Shown in pieces: positions 11,161 through 21,290 of a DNA stretch of 64,000 nt (within the stretch, counting starts at the first letter, position 1; every line of letters begins with the position of its first letter). The stretch comes from Chinchilla lanigera (Eukaryota; Chordata; Mammalia; Rodentia; Chinchillidae). Position numbers and translations under genes: made by a program. The DNA lies in NCBI RefSeq assembly GCF_000276665.1, contig NW_004955465.1, forward strand, positions 335,814 through 399,813, read 5' to 3'. The notes beneath the pieces were generated by a model. The model was not told where the DNA came from and did not search any database. It saw only the letters and a list, made by a program, of their open reading frames with translations.

Positions 11161-11655
11161 CTAACATTATGTTCTCAAGTTGCATCCATTTACCTAAGAA
11201 TGTCTCAAGTTTATCTTTCTTTATGGCAGCATAGTACTCCATTGTGTAAAATACCACATTTTCCATCAGACACTCCAAGCTAAAATATCACATGGTTTCT
11301 CTTATATGAGAAAAAAATACATATATGAAAAATAGAAGAGAGATAAATAGGAAATAGGAAGAAATTAAAATACTTCCCCGAATTACATATTCTGCTGTTT
11401 TAAAAATATTTCAATTTATAGGCTAATTTGCTTCAGTTATACACCACTAGTTTGTCTTAGTTCCTTGAAAGTTTATGTTATCTGTTTTTTTTCTTTTTTT
11501 GTGAAAATCTTCTTGGTTTATGTCTTGTAACTACTTTGAAGAAAACAACACACAGCATAATAACTATTGCTATTCTCTTATTTCATTACCAAATTTTCTT
11601 TTATTTTTTCATAAAATAAAAGTAAATAAATAAAAAATTTTACAAAAAAAATTAT
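11161..11655 (+). mobile_element. L1 3' end with 5' inversion (twin-primed), target-site duplication present
   Basis: The flanks 11148-11160 and 11656-11668 are the same 13 bp (aaaaccaatccag). Positions 11165-11275 are antisense to the end of L1 ORF2 (for example 'ggcagcatagtactccattg' at 11226-11245). From about 11283 the next ORF2 segment ('aatatcacatggtttctctt') is in sense, continuing into an AT-rich 3' region and an A-rich tail at 11618-11655. Antisense 5' part, sense 3' part, tail and duplication are the hallmarks of an inverted L1 insertion. Confidence 0.85.
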
Positions 11656-11689
11656 AAAACCAATCCAGAATAGCACAGATGTCAGAATT

Positions 11690-12420
11690 AAGAGACTAAA
11701 ACATGATAGTCACCAGAACTATTTTCTATATGTTCAAAAGACAGTTTAGAAAACTCAAAATTTCTAGAGAGGAAAGTGAACATTTCTGAGATAGAGTCAT
11801 ATATGAGATGGAATTAGTAGCAGATTGGTCACAGAATAAAAAAGATTAATGAACTTGAAGCCATGGCAATAGAAAATATCCAAAATAAAATACAGAAAAA
11901 ATAATCCAAACAAATGACAAAACTCATTGATTGGTAAGCTATGGAACAATTTCATGAAGCTTAACATGTGTGCAACCAGGAGAACATTTAAAGGCGTTTT
12001 GGCTGAGATTTTTATAAAAGGATAGATGTAAAATAAACTAGGGTAAATACAAAACAAAAATGAAAACAAGAAGCCGTACTTGAACAACATGGTAGGATGG
12101 GTGAAATCAAAGACAAAGAAAAATATTAAAAGCAACCACAGGAAAAGAGAAACAGGTTACATTTATGAGAAAAATATGTTATATTTATGACAATAGAAAT
12201 AGGAGCCAGAAGAACAGCATAATGAAACTGTTAAACATAAATTAAAAAGAACTAAGTACCTGCCCACTTGGAATTGTATACCCGAGACAATCACCTTCAA
12301 AATGAAGACAAAAAACTGGGATAAACAAGAACTCAGGTAATTCATTTTACATAGAATCATGCAAATAAAATGCTGAAAGCAGTCTACATATGGAAAGAAA
12401 ATAATTTTAGAAGGAAATAT
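11690..12420 (+). pseudogene. L1 ORF1 remnant
   Basis: The segment from 11800 ('gagatggaattagtagcaga', then 'gaacttgaagccatggcaat' near 11851) matches the coiled-coil region of L1M/HAL1 ORF1 as remembered. 'ttaaaagcaaccacaggaaa' (12127) and 'ttggaattgtatacccgaga' (12269) match its C-terminal part. ORF1p is an RNA-binding chaperone of the L1 particle. Frameshifts and stops break every frame, and the longest uninterrupted frames here lie on the opposite strand by chance. Confidence 0.6.
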
Positions 12421-13030
12421 TGTAAGGCAGATAAGAGATGAAGGATCCTGAGAAGGATAATTGTGAGGCTTAATCTTATAAACATAAAATATTTTGCATA
12501 TAAAAATATATAGGGGTAAAGAAAAGTATGAAAGCAGAGGCAGAAAAGTGAAGCAAGCATCCTAAATCCAGGAAATGGTAAATGTACCAAGTTAAGATTG
12601 ACTCTAATAAGTTAAATTTGCATATTGCATATTGCATATTCTAAAGCAACCACTAATATATATAAAAAGTTTAACTGAGAAGCCAGTCATCACCATATAT
12701 TCAATAAACACAAAAGAAGTACAGAAAACAGAGAATAGAGGAAAAGAACAGATAAGATAAAAATACAAATAATTTCATGATAGATCTTATCTACATTTAT
12801 CAATAATTTGAATGTAAATAGACCAAATATTAAAACTAAAACAAAAATTGATGGACTATTAGACAATAATAAGAATATCTATATGCTGCTTAGAGATACA
12901 ACTTAAAGGTAGGAAAATAGAAAGCTTGAAAATAAGAAATATATCATCTAATTCCTGAATTATCACTTGTAAAGATTTACTATTTATGAAAAAGAAAATT
13001 TTAAAGCAAGATATGCTGTAGAGATGAAAC

Positions 13031-13087
13031 TTTTATTGAAGCAAACAAAATTTTATTGAAGCAAACAAACTTTTATTGAAGCAAACA
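13031..13087 (+). repeat. 20-bp tandem repeat, three copies
   Basis: The unit ttttattgaagcaaacaaa(a/c) starts at 13031, 13051 and 13071. The third copy is cut after gcaaaca. It lies inside the ancient L1 and is therefore a later local expansion. Confidence 0.9.
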
Positions 13088-13748
13088 TATTATTACGTGG
13101 CATGTGTATTTGAATTGTGCTTTTACTAAGTTTGATGTAATTAACATGTATTAAAAAGTTACATCTTTAAAGTCCAGAATGTACAGATTTTTTTTTAAGT
13201 GCTAAAGGAATGTTTTACTAAAACTGGGCCACAATGCAAGCCTCCATACATTTCCGAGAGTGAAAATATATATTCCCTGGCCACAGTAGAACTAAACTAA
13301 AAAAAGAAGCAAAGTCATAGCTAGAGAATGTTTAGATGTTCGAACATTTAACAGTGAATTTCTATGTAACCAAAGGGTCAAAAAAGAAATCATATTGGAA
13401 CAAGAAAATATTTTGAATCCAAGAAAATTGAAAATTACATATATTTTATATATTTACAAGCTTGTGATATATGGCTATAATAATTTTAAGATGGAACTGT
13501 AGTTTTAAATGCATATATAGGAAAATAAGAAAAGCTGAGATTTGTTATTTAAGCACACATTTTAAGAACGTATAAGAAATTAAATTCAAAGAAAATTGAA
13601 AAAGTACTATAAAGTTAAGAGCTGAAATCATTGAACGGAAAATAGAAAGCATAGAAAACCAACAAAGCAAAAAATTTTTATTTTAAATTGATGAAGTTGA
13701 CAAATCCTAACAAGCCTGACCAAAGGGAAGAAAAGAAGGTGCAAATAA

Positions 13749-13905
13749 GCTGGGCGTGGTGGTGCGCAGCTGTAATCCCAGCACTTGGGAGGTTGAGGCA
13801 GAAGGATCATTGCGAGTTTGAGGCCAGCCTGGGCTACAAAGTGAGCTCAAGGCCAGCCTGAAATGTATAGAGAGATCCTGTCTCAAAAAGATAAAACAAA
13901 CAAAC
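13749..13905 (+). mobile_element. B1 SINE (7SL-derived)
   Basis: The sequence 'gctgggcgtggtggtgcgca' is followed by 'tgtaatcccagcacttggga', 'aggccagcctgggctacaaa' and a 'ctcaaaaag' A-rich end. The 7SL left-arm features and the duplicated 'aaggccagcctg' block (near 13821 and 13849) are typical of B1. It interrupts L1 ORF2. Confidence 0.95.
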
Positions 13906-14540
13906 ACACAAATATAAAAGAGAAGTTATGAAGAAACCTAGGCCAATAAATTTGCAAATTTAGAAGTAGAACAATTCCTTGCAAAACATAACTCAAAATA
14001 GGCACTGAGAGAGATAGAAAAGCATGAACAATCTTATTTCTATTAAACAAATCAAGTTCAAAATGAAAATTCTCACTTCAAGGGCAATTACAGGTCCAAA
14101 TAACTTAATACAAGGTTGTCTTTTCAAGAGATAAATAACAAGTCTTCCAAGGAATTGATAGAAAACACTTTCTATCTCATTTTGTGAGGCTACCATAATC
14201 TTGATATAAAAATTCACAAGGATATTATAAGAAAAATTATAGGATAATCCCTCTCCTAAATACAGACCAAAAAAAAAAGGTCCTGACAACAATAGTAAAT
14301 TAAACCCTTCAGTGTATTAAAATGTCATGATCACATTGACTTTATTCAAAATGTCCAAGTTTGACTTCAAAATCAGTTAGTGAAACTCTATGCATTAACA
14401 GATGAAAGTAAAAGACCATATCTTCGTTGTCCTAGATGGATTAACATCATGTGATATAATTGTACACTCACTCATAATAGAAATTATCAGTAAATTTGAA
14501 ATTGAAAGAATTTATTCAACAAAACAAAGGGCACATGTAT

Positions 14541-14564
14541 ACACACACACACACACACACACAC
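14541..14564 (+). repeat. (AC)12 microsatellite
   Basis: This is an uninterrupted AC run of 24 nt inside the L1 ORF2 remnant, flanked by tgtat and gtacg. It is likely polymorphic. Confidence 0.95.
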
Positions 14565-14728
14565 GTACGAGCAATGACAAATATCATACTTAATGGTAGA
14601 GTATTGGAATCTTTTATCCCTCTTCTGGGGCCAAGACAGGGATTTCAGCTACTGTCATTCTTCTACTCAATATTTTACTGGAACATTTACTCAAAGAATA
14701 GAAAAGTACTAGAATTAGAAGGATTGCA

Positions 14729-14812
14729 GGGGCCAGGGATATAGCTTAGTGGCACAGTGCCTGCCTGGCAAGCATGAGGTTGTGAGTTTGACTCCCATTA
14801 CCAAAAAAAAGA
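14729..14812 (+). mobile_element. ID SINE
   Basis: The sequence 'ggggccagggatatagctta' is followed by the core 'gcctgcctggcaagcatgag' and an A-rich end. agaaggatt occurs at 14717-14725 and 14813-14821 and fits a short target-site duplication. The copy is more diverged than those at 10839 and 59797. Confidence 0.88.
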
Positions 14813-15007
14813 AGAAGGATTAGACGTAAGTCTTTTAAAAAGACTATTATTGTAGATAGAAAAATGCTCATATATACAGAAACTCAAAGAAGAATCTATT
14901 GATACAACATGATATTTAGGAAGCAAGTTCAACAATGCTGTTGGATATAAGGTCAGAATATAACAATCATTTAGCATTTTTAGATCAGAATAAACAATTA
15001 CAAAGCA

Positions 15008-15136
15008 AAATTTTTATTTTTATTTATTTATTTATTTATTTATTTATTTTGGTTTTTTTCCGGTACCGGGAATTGAACTCATGACGTTGCGCTTGCCAGA
15101 CAGGCGCTGTGCTGCTGAGCTAAATCCCCAGGCCCC
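15008..15136 (-). mobile_element. ID SINE, antisense
   Basis: The reverse complement reads GGGGCCTGGGGATTTAGCTC, then a GCGCCTGTCTGGCAAGCGC-type core, then a long (AAAT)n tail, visible here as (TTTA)n at 15011-15047. It lies within the L1 ORF2 remnant. The target-site duplication is unclear because the flanks are A/T-rich. Confidence 0.93.
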
Positions 15137-15595
15137 ACAAAAAAAATTTTTAAATGTTATATTTTTTTCTAGAACTAGTTCTCAAAGACCCCTCTCTTCC
15201 ACAAAGTTTTACTAAGGGAAATTAAAGAAGACCTAAATAAATGGAGAAATACAGCGTTGAATATAACACTGATTGCTCAGCATATGTAAAGTTATTATTT
15301 TTCTCCCCTAAATTCATATATATGTTTAATGAGCCCCAATCAAAATTCCAGCAAATTGGTTTTAAATGGGTGCAAGATTTAGAGTCTGATTATAAAATTG
15401 ATATGGAAATCCAAAGGGCAAAAAATGGCCCAGGCAATCCTGATAGAAAATAAAGTTAAAATATAGTACCAGGTAGGAAGAAGTAGAATAGAGCTACAGT
15501 AATTTAAAGAGGATAATAATGGTGGTAAATAGGCCACTGGAACAGAATAAAGTCCAAAATTAGGCGGACATGTTTAACTCATGTGATTAATAACA

Positions 15596-16265
15596 CAGCT
15601 GGCCCTGCAGATCAGGAGTGATTAGAGCACTCTGATGTGCTGGGAATGTCCTCCATTTTTACCTGGGTAATGAGTCCTTGGGTGTGCTCACTTTGTAAAA
15701 ATTCATTCAGTAAAAACAAGTTCAAAAGCTAATTTGCTAATGGAATTAATTTTCATGCATGGCAGAATGGTTAAAAGGATTGATGTGACCCAACTCTTTA
15801 CCCTTCAGCCGTCTGCATATACGAGGATGCTAATCTAAGACAGTGGCCGAGAGTTTTAAACCCTATTGCTGTTTGTGACCCTGCTGCAGCTGCCCTGATC
15901 CATCTCCCTCAGCTGTGCTGTAGGCAAGTTTCCACATTAATTTTGCTCCCAAGCGTTCCTTAGCCTAGCCTTATTGCATGAGGCTGTCAACCCACACTAA
16001 TAAAGTACAGTGTGAAGACTTTCTCGGCCAGATCTGTGCTGGGAAAGAGCTACCATCCTTAACATAAATCTTTGTTAAAGTTAAAGAATAGTCACCTGCA
16101 AGTTTTCTGGCTTTTGGTGGGAACCTGTTATAAATTAAAATATCAGTACTAATCTTTGTTGAGTGTTATCCCATGCTTTAGGTATTAGTTAAGTTCTTGA
16201 AGTATATAATTTATTTGATGCATAATAGTTGTGTACCCATCTCATTTAATAAGAAGCAGCTGTAT
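15596..16265. promoter_or_regulatory. repeat-free stretch, candidate conserved noncoding element
   Basis: No repeat is recognised after the L1 ends. The sequence contains homeodomain/octamer-like words ('ggaattaattttcatgcat' near 15741, 'ccacattaattttgctccc' near 15931) and balanced composition, as in conserved enhancers. There is no open frame of note. The role is inference. Confidence 0.3.
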
Positions 16266-16269
16266 CAGG

Positions 16270-16390
16270 TAGGAAGGGTTATTTGTCCCATGTCACTGCA
16301 AAGGAGGAAGTAGAGGCATAAAGTAGAGGAAGCTGTCAAATATCACACAGATAGAAGGTAGGTAGGGGTCTTTTCCAGCCCTTGAGAACA
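16270..16390 (-). mobile_element. MIR SINE, antisense
   Basis: The order ttatttgtcccatgtcac, 'agaggcataaagtagaggaa', 'caaatatcacacagatagaa' follows the reverse complement of MIR (gaggcacagagaggttaagt... tcacacagctag). Confidence 0.6.
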
Positions 16391-17099
16391 CACTGTGTAG
16401 CACAAATAAATTTCATGCTGCACTCTGCCTTCTTTGTTTCCCCAGTTTCACAAGACACAGAAAAGGACTCCAGTCTGAAGGGATTCTTTGTAGAATCCTG
16501 CTCTTTGTTAGAGGTTGGCTGGGCAGCAGGAGGAAGCACTAGCATTCAGCACCTCAGATTCCACAAGGCGGATCTCCCTTCTTTATCTCTTGTGTCTTCA
16601 GGTAAATTATCTTGGTGTAAAAGAATATAGAGTATTACAGGGGAGTGTAAATATCAGTAACTTGAGGTTTGGAGTCATGATGACCTTTTTTAGGAAAGGC
16701 AACACAGCCATTCTTGCCGCCTGGCATGCTTCCGGCGCCCACCATCTTCCTTGTTCCACAGCCGCCATTTTCTGAGCTCTCAGCAGTAAACTTAATAAAG
16801 ATTGATATCAATGACAAATTCTGTCAACTTCCTGACTGCAAAACTTAGTCACTGCGCAAAATGGAGCAAGGAAAATAAATAACCCGAGGAATGATGAAGT
16901 GTGTAAATATTGATGTGGACGCTGGGCACAGAGAAGCGGGATGAAGCAAAAAGAGCTTAGTGATGGCAAATGCCCACAGCCAGAGGAAGGCAGAAAAGTC
17001 TTTTCATCCTAATTTTAACTCCTTGACGTTATTTTCAAAGTAGGAGTGTATGTGATAGGCTAAGTTGTAGGTTCTTTATTTCCAAAACGCCCTTCTAGA
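16391..17099. other. unrecognised noncoding stretch
   Basis: No family is recognised. Frames at 16382-16775 on the plus strand overlap in different phases and have no domain. The part at 16840-17060 is repeat-free and could be conserved, but I see no motif that decides it. Confidence 0.35.
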
Positions 17100-17360
17100 A
17101 AGGTCGTATATATTTTGAGTTTAATAAAAATTCCTAGTATAAAAGTGTCATATGTAGAAAAATTTAAAAGTATACAAAGAAAAATATAATGATAATAGAG
17201 AAAACGTATAATTCTATTACTCTAAATAGACTTTCTTGCATATGTGTGTGTATTTCCTATTTTCTAAAATGCAAATATTTCAAAGCTTGCTAGTTTTGAA
17301 AGCAGATCGAATCCATGTGTACATATAATATGGTAGTATTTCTTTTTATCTGAAAAGACG
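17100..17360 (-). mobile_element. L1 (L1ME-like) 3' untranslated part, antisense, first half of a split copy
   Basis: AT-rich text with 'aaaagtatacaaagaaaaat' and 'cttgcatatgtgtgtgtatt' resembles the antisense 3' end of L1ME elements. It stops at about 17360, where a Tigger element begins. The expected continuation is found at 18535-18940. Confidence 0.5.
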
Positions 17361-17695
17361 GTTATACTCATCCCTTATTATCGACCGGGATTGGTTGCAA
17401 GATCCTTCCACCTCCGCCCAGAAACAGGAATCCCTGCATGTGCGAGTCCTTTGCATACAGTGGTATAGTATTTATTTACATTTAACCTGCACACATCCTC
17501 CTGTGTACTTTAAGTCATGTCTGCATTACTCACAATACTCAATATGACATAAATGCTATTTCACTAACGTGTTCTTCCAATATGTTGTTAAGGAAAAATG
17601 ACAAGGGAGAAAAGTCTTTACATGTTGAGTTTTGGAAGTTATTGAAAGGTTTCAATCCATGGTTGAATCCATGGATGTGGAGAGTCAAATGTATT
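17361..17695. mobile_element. MER2-like Tigger nonautonomous transposon
   Basis: Ordered blocks: 'ctcatcccttattatcgacc', gggattggttgcaagatcc, 'cagtggtatagtatttattt', 'catcctcctgtgtactttaa', and 'ccatggttgaatccatggat' at the right end. These match both ends of the MER2/Tigger1 class. It is short because the transposase is deleted. Confidence 0.85.
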
Positions 17696-17774
17696 TCCTA
17701 ATGGTGTTGCCTAGGAATGATGGGATCTTAAAACCAAGGCGACAGGTGAGTATATATTTAAAATAACATTATCA

Positions 17775-18530
17775 TACAGGAAATTCTTTTTATTGTGGTA
17801 AAGTATACATAAATGATATCTCACTTAATGCTAAACACACATTTTACCATGTTAATCATTTTTAAGTGCATTATTCAAGGGCACGAAGTAAACTCACAAT
17901 GTTGCATCATCATCATCACCATCTATTTGCAGAACACTCGATCATCCCATATGGTAACTCTGTACCTATCAACAACTCCCCATCCTCTCTCCACCCAGGC
18001 CTAGTAACTTCTACTCCCTATCTCCATAAATTTGCCCCTTTCAGGTATCTCAGATAAAGGGAAACATACACTATTTACCCTTTTGTGTCTTGCTATTTCA
18101 CCCAGCATAATGTTTTCAGTATTCATCCATATTGTAGCATGTGTCAGAATTTCATTCTTTTTTCATGTTTGAATAATATAGCACTTAACATATATAGCAC
18201 ATTATGTCTGCCAAATCATTAGTTAGAGGACATGGATCCTTTGCATCTTTCAGCTATTGTGAATAATGTTGCTATAAACATTGATGTGTAAGTATATATT
18301 TGAATTCCTGCTCAATACTTCTGGATATACACCTAGGAATGGCGTTGCTGGATTATATGGTAATTCAATGTTTAAGTTTTAGAGGACCTGCCATACTATT
18401 TTCCACAGCAGTTGCACCATTATACATTTTCAGCAATGCACAGGAGTTTCAATTTCTCCACAAACTCATCAATACTTGTTATTTTCCATTTTTTCATGGT
18501 CATTCTAGTGCATGTGAGGTGACTATACAT
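17775..18530 (-). mobile_element. L1M 3' end, antisense
   Basis: It runs from the L1M 3' untranslated region ('attgtggtaaagtatacata', 'catcaccatctatttgcaga') into ORF2 antisense ('ttcagctattgtgaataatg', then 'catactattttccacagcag' and 'caatttctccacaaactcat'). The plus-strand frame 18300-18737 is an antisense reading of this L1, not a gene. Confidence 0.85.
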
Positions 18531-18534
18531 ATTA

Positions 18535-18940
18535 TTTTTGAAACCTGTTTCTTTCTGTTAATAATATATCATAAACATCTTCCCATGTTCATTGATTTTC
18601 CTCTACAGCCCTTATGGATTGCCATTTTAAAGCCTCTGTGTTATTCAGTTCTATGTATGCACATACATAATTTTAAAACTAATCCTCTATTATTGAATAT
18701 TTGGTTGTTTCCAGTTTTTTCCTGTTATAAATTATAAAGAACTGAATACTTTATGGTTATTTTTGCATACATTAGTATGTCACTGGTATAAATTCCTAGA
18801 TATGCTATTGTCAAATCAAAGATATGAGCATGTAAAGTTTTTAATTCATAATTCTGAATTGTCTATTCTTACTTCAAAACTGGTATGAGACTGGTCAGTG
18901 AGATAGTAATTGTACTGGTCAGCTCTTTTGCCAGATGGTG
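18535..18940 (-). mobile_element. L1 (L1ME-like), antisense, second half of the split copy
   Basis: 'taataatatatcataaacat', 'ttggttgtttccagtttttt' and 'ggtataaattcctagatatg' match antisense L1ME. The segment picks up where 17100-17360 leaves off. It also repeats ORF2 territory already covered by 17775-18530, so it belongs to a different L1 insertion. Confidence 0.7.
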
Positions 18941-19384
18941 TGACAATTCTGGAAAAATGAAATTCTTTATAATATTTATCTTGGGTCTGAGGAAGAACTT
19001 TTCCAATGAATTATGATTACTTTCTTTATGATCCAATTTTCCTATTTTTCATCTGCCATTCTTGCGCAGGATATGGTAGGAAAAAAATTTTTAAGTAGGG
19101 TAGAAGCAGATACTGCAAATTCCCCCAGAGGTTACTTGTACTTCAGCTTCTAGAATACTGTATGCAACTTCATCTATAGAAAAGGAACAAAGAGAACTTT
19201 TTGATCAGTATATCTAAATTTGTGCAAATAACATACCAAATCTACATCATAGATAGTCTCTGGGGAATTTTCTTTCCTGTGAAAAATGTTAGCAAAAGTA
19301 TCACATTTCATCCCTGGTTGCTTGTTAAGGTAGGTGTTGCAATATTGATCAGAAGGCAGGTATGTGAGACTTCTGATCGCAGCC
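18941..19384. other. unrecognised noncoding stretch
   Basis: No repeat family is recognised. There are short AT-rich runs (19081-19092). No exon is supported. Confidence 0.4.
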
Positions 19385-19810
19385 TTGGTCAGGTGGAGTA
19401 TTTCTGATCTGAAAATCCAAAATCGGAGATTTCTCCCAATCGGACACTCTCTGAGTGCTGGCATGATGCCGCAAGTGGAAAATCTCACACCTGACTTCAG
19501 GCGAGGGTCACAATCAAAGTACAGGTGCAGAGCCAAGGATTTAGTTCAGAGGCACAGCGCCTGCCTGCCAAGCGGGAAGTCCTGAGTTTGATTCTTGGTA
19601 CTCAAAAAAAGAGAAAGAAATACAGGTGCACTAAAAATATTGTATAAGATTACTTTTAGCTATGAGTAGAAGGTGTATATTAAATACAAATAAATTTCAT
19701 CCCCAAGGTATCCCTTATGAATCTTTAAACACTCCAAAATGTGAAATCTGAAATACCTCTGTTCCCAAGAATTTCAGATACCTGGTGCTCCTCCACCTGT
19801 GCCTACTCTG
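19385..19810. mobile_element. Tigger-family (MER44-like) transposon interrupted by an ID
   Basis: The blocks 'tgatctgaaaatccaaaatc', 'gctggcatgatgccgcaagt' and 'aatctcacacctgacttcag' are followed, after the ID, by 'aaaaatattgtataagatta', 'aagaatttcagatacctggt' and ctcctccacctgt. They follow a Tigger-class nonautonomous consensus as remembered. Subfamily is uncertain. The minus-strand frame 19174-19536 partly translates it. Confidence 0.65.
19530..19620 (+). mobile_element. ID SINE inside Tigger element
   Basis: gagccaaggatttagttcag is followed by the 'cagcgcctgcctgccaagcg' core and an A-rich tail. tacaggtgca occurs at 19520-19529 and 19621-19630 and is a clean 10-bp target-site duplication. 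Internal substitutions make it an intermediate-age copy. Confidence 0.92.
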
Positions 19811-19859
19811 ACTGAGTCATCTCAGAAAACAACACGACCTAACATTGTGGCCTTGAAAA

Positions 19860-20032
19860 CAGTAGTCCTCAGACGTAAGCGTGCATCAGCACTGTTGAGA
19901 CCTGTTAAAATACAGATTGCAGGGCCCCACAGCTTGAGTTTCTCATTCAGGTCGTACAAGCAGGGCCTGGCAGTCTGCATTTCTACCTTCCAAGCTGCTG
20001 CTGGTTAAGGGAGCACATTATGAAAACCGCTG
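19860..20032 (+). mobile_element. MER5A (hAT-Charlie nonautonomous)
   Basis: The left end 'cagtagtcctcagacgtaag' and right end 'cattatgaaaaccgctg' form imperfect terminal inverted repeats. In between are 'ttaaaatacagattgcaggg' and 'ggcagtctgcatttctacct', diagnostic of MER5A. The length of 173 bp is near the family's full length. Confidence 0.85.
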
Positions 20033-20500
20033 CCTTCATTGCTGTTGCCTGTCACTCACCTCCCACAGGGTAGTGTTAGATAGCTTTCATGTGAGAGATT
20101 ACGAACAAGGAAGCTAAAAGAAACCAAATCAGCCATGCAAATTGTGCTAATCATGGTAAAGAGCCCTCTGCATGAAGGACCTAACTGTGTTTTATCCATG
20201 CAACATTTTGTTTCTTACAGAATTTTTGGAGTCCTCTTACAATTGGCATCAATAGATGACCGACTTTTCTATACAGAAACAGAAGTGGCAGGCTGGGTCA
20301 TATATCAACTCTGATATTAAATGTTTTTGTTGTGCCTGGTCTGCTGGGCCTAGCAGCTGTCATTTGCATGATACCCAGAGAATGGCACTGGTGGGTGGCT
20401 TACCATCTTTTTAGAGATACATATTTTAAGTTTTTAAATAAAATATTTAGTTTTTGAGGTAAAGATCCTATTTCTCATCACTCAGGGCGCTTGGCATCTG
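20033..20500. promoter_or_regulatory. repeat-free stretch with a splice-acceptor-like site
   Basis: No repeat is recognised. 'ttttgtttcttacag' ending at 20220 is a good-looking 3' splice site. The sequence after it stays open for only about 12 codons in the frame that begins EFLESSYNWHQ. Octamer-like atgcaaat (about 20134) and the repeat-free nature suggest a possible conserved element. Neither role is demonstrated. Confidence 0.25.
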
Positions 20501-21160
20501 GTTAGTGATCCATGCATTTCATTGACCAACTCAATATAAAAGAGTCCATCTCCGAGGTATACTGGAATTGGCAGAATATGAGAGCAGGAAACTGGTAGAA
20601 AGGATAACCAATATGGCCGACAATTTCCATTCTTGTGTGCCTCTGCCTGGCCATGTGACTTGCTTCAACCAATGAGATTGCAGTAAGTGTGATGGAACAG
20701 AGACTTATTAAGACTTGCACAGTGGGGCTCCTCACGGGAAAATGCTCCCTCTTGGAAGCCAACTGACATGCTATGTGGGGATCTGTGTAGGTCACTACAT
20801 TAAGAACAACCCATAGAGAGATCACTGAGAGTAAGAGGCCATCCACAGTTCTCCAGTCCCAGCCAAACTCCCCATGAGAGGCAGCCTTGGGAGAAACCTC
20901 AGCTACCCCACTTTCTGCCAAGAGCCCCCCACAGAGCCTTGTCCACCACACACTTAGTTAATAGGAGGAGCTGGTTACAGAGCAGTAGATAATGGAAACA
21001 GGAAGGATGGAAAGGCAGTATATTTTTAAACTCTGGAAAACAGTTCAATAATCATATAGATTTTCCTGAGCTCCTTTCTGGTTTGGTGATATTCTGTTTG
21101 ATAGTCATTTTTTTTTAAATCTGAGGAAAGAAAAATACATCTAAATATCAAGAAAGTTTC
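20501..21160. other. unclassified sequence, possibly an old interspersed repeat at 20600-20930
   Basis: 'ctggccatgtgacttgcttc' followed by aaccaatgagattgcagtaagtg-type text resembles a medium-reiterated mammalian repeat that I cannot name. The minus-strand frame 20502-20951 (149 codons) covers it. It has one hydrophobic stretch but no recognisable family, and I do not call it a gene. Confidence 0.35.
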
Positions 21161-21164
21161 ACTC

Positions 21165-21290
21165 ATTTACTTGTTTAAGAGCATTTTGTTGACTCTCTAT
21201 AAGCCAGGCTCTGTGTGGACAGAGAGAAGAGGGAGATAAGAAAACCACACAGGGTGGCATTGCTGCACAGTACAGCACAGGGGTCTGGGG
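21165..21290 (-). mobile_element. possible L2 fragment, antisense
   Basis: 'gcattttgttgactctctat' followed by aagccaggctctgtgtggac resembles the L2 3' end in reverse complement. It is short and decayed. Confidence 0.4.

Larger units (their letters stand above)
12795..15580 (+). pseudogene. L1 ORF2 remnant (endonuclease/reverse transcriptase)
   Basis: The endonuclease start is recognisable at about 12805-12905. 'gaatgtttagatgttcgaac' is followed by 'gggtcaaaaaagaaatcata' (13376). The 'gacaaatcctaacaagcctgaccaaaggg' region is at 13699-13727. Reverse-transcriptase segments lie at 13930-14300 and 14850-14990. The C-terminal part is at 15190-15560 ('gaaattaaagaagacctaaa' near 15219). ORF2p nicks target DNA and copies L1 RNA. 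The frame is destroyed by stops and by B1 and ID insertions. Confidence 0.75.
10690..15595 (+). mobile_element. ancient L1 (L1M/HAL1-related), nearly full length, heavily interrupted
   Basis: Ordered forward L1 landmarks span about 4.9 kb: a 5' region with 'attctgcctcagtag'-like text (10750), ORF1-like sequence (11690-12420), ORF2 endonuclease start (about 12795), ORF2 middle (13180-13740 and 13910-14300), and ORF2 3' part (14830-15580). All frames are broken. Later insertions are an ID (10839), a second L1 (11161), a B1 (13749), an ID (14729) and a minus-strand ID (15008). The 5' and 3' limits are approximate. Confidence 0.75.

Noticed and set aside
18300..18737. 145-codon plus-strand frame
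   Set aside because: It is the antisense reading of an L1M ORF2 fragment.
20502..20951. 149-codon minus-strand frame with a hydrophobic segment
   Set aside because: It lies over what looks like an old interspersed repeat; one hydrophobic stretch is not evidence for a membrane protein.
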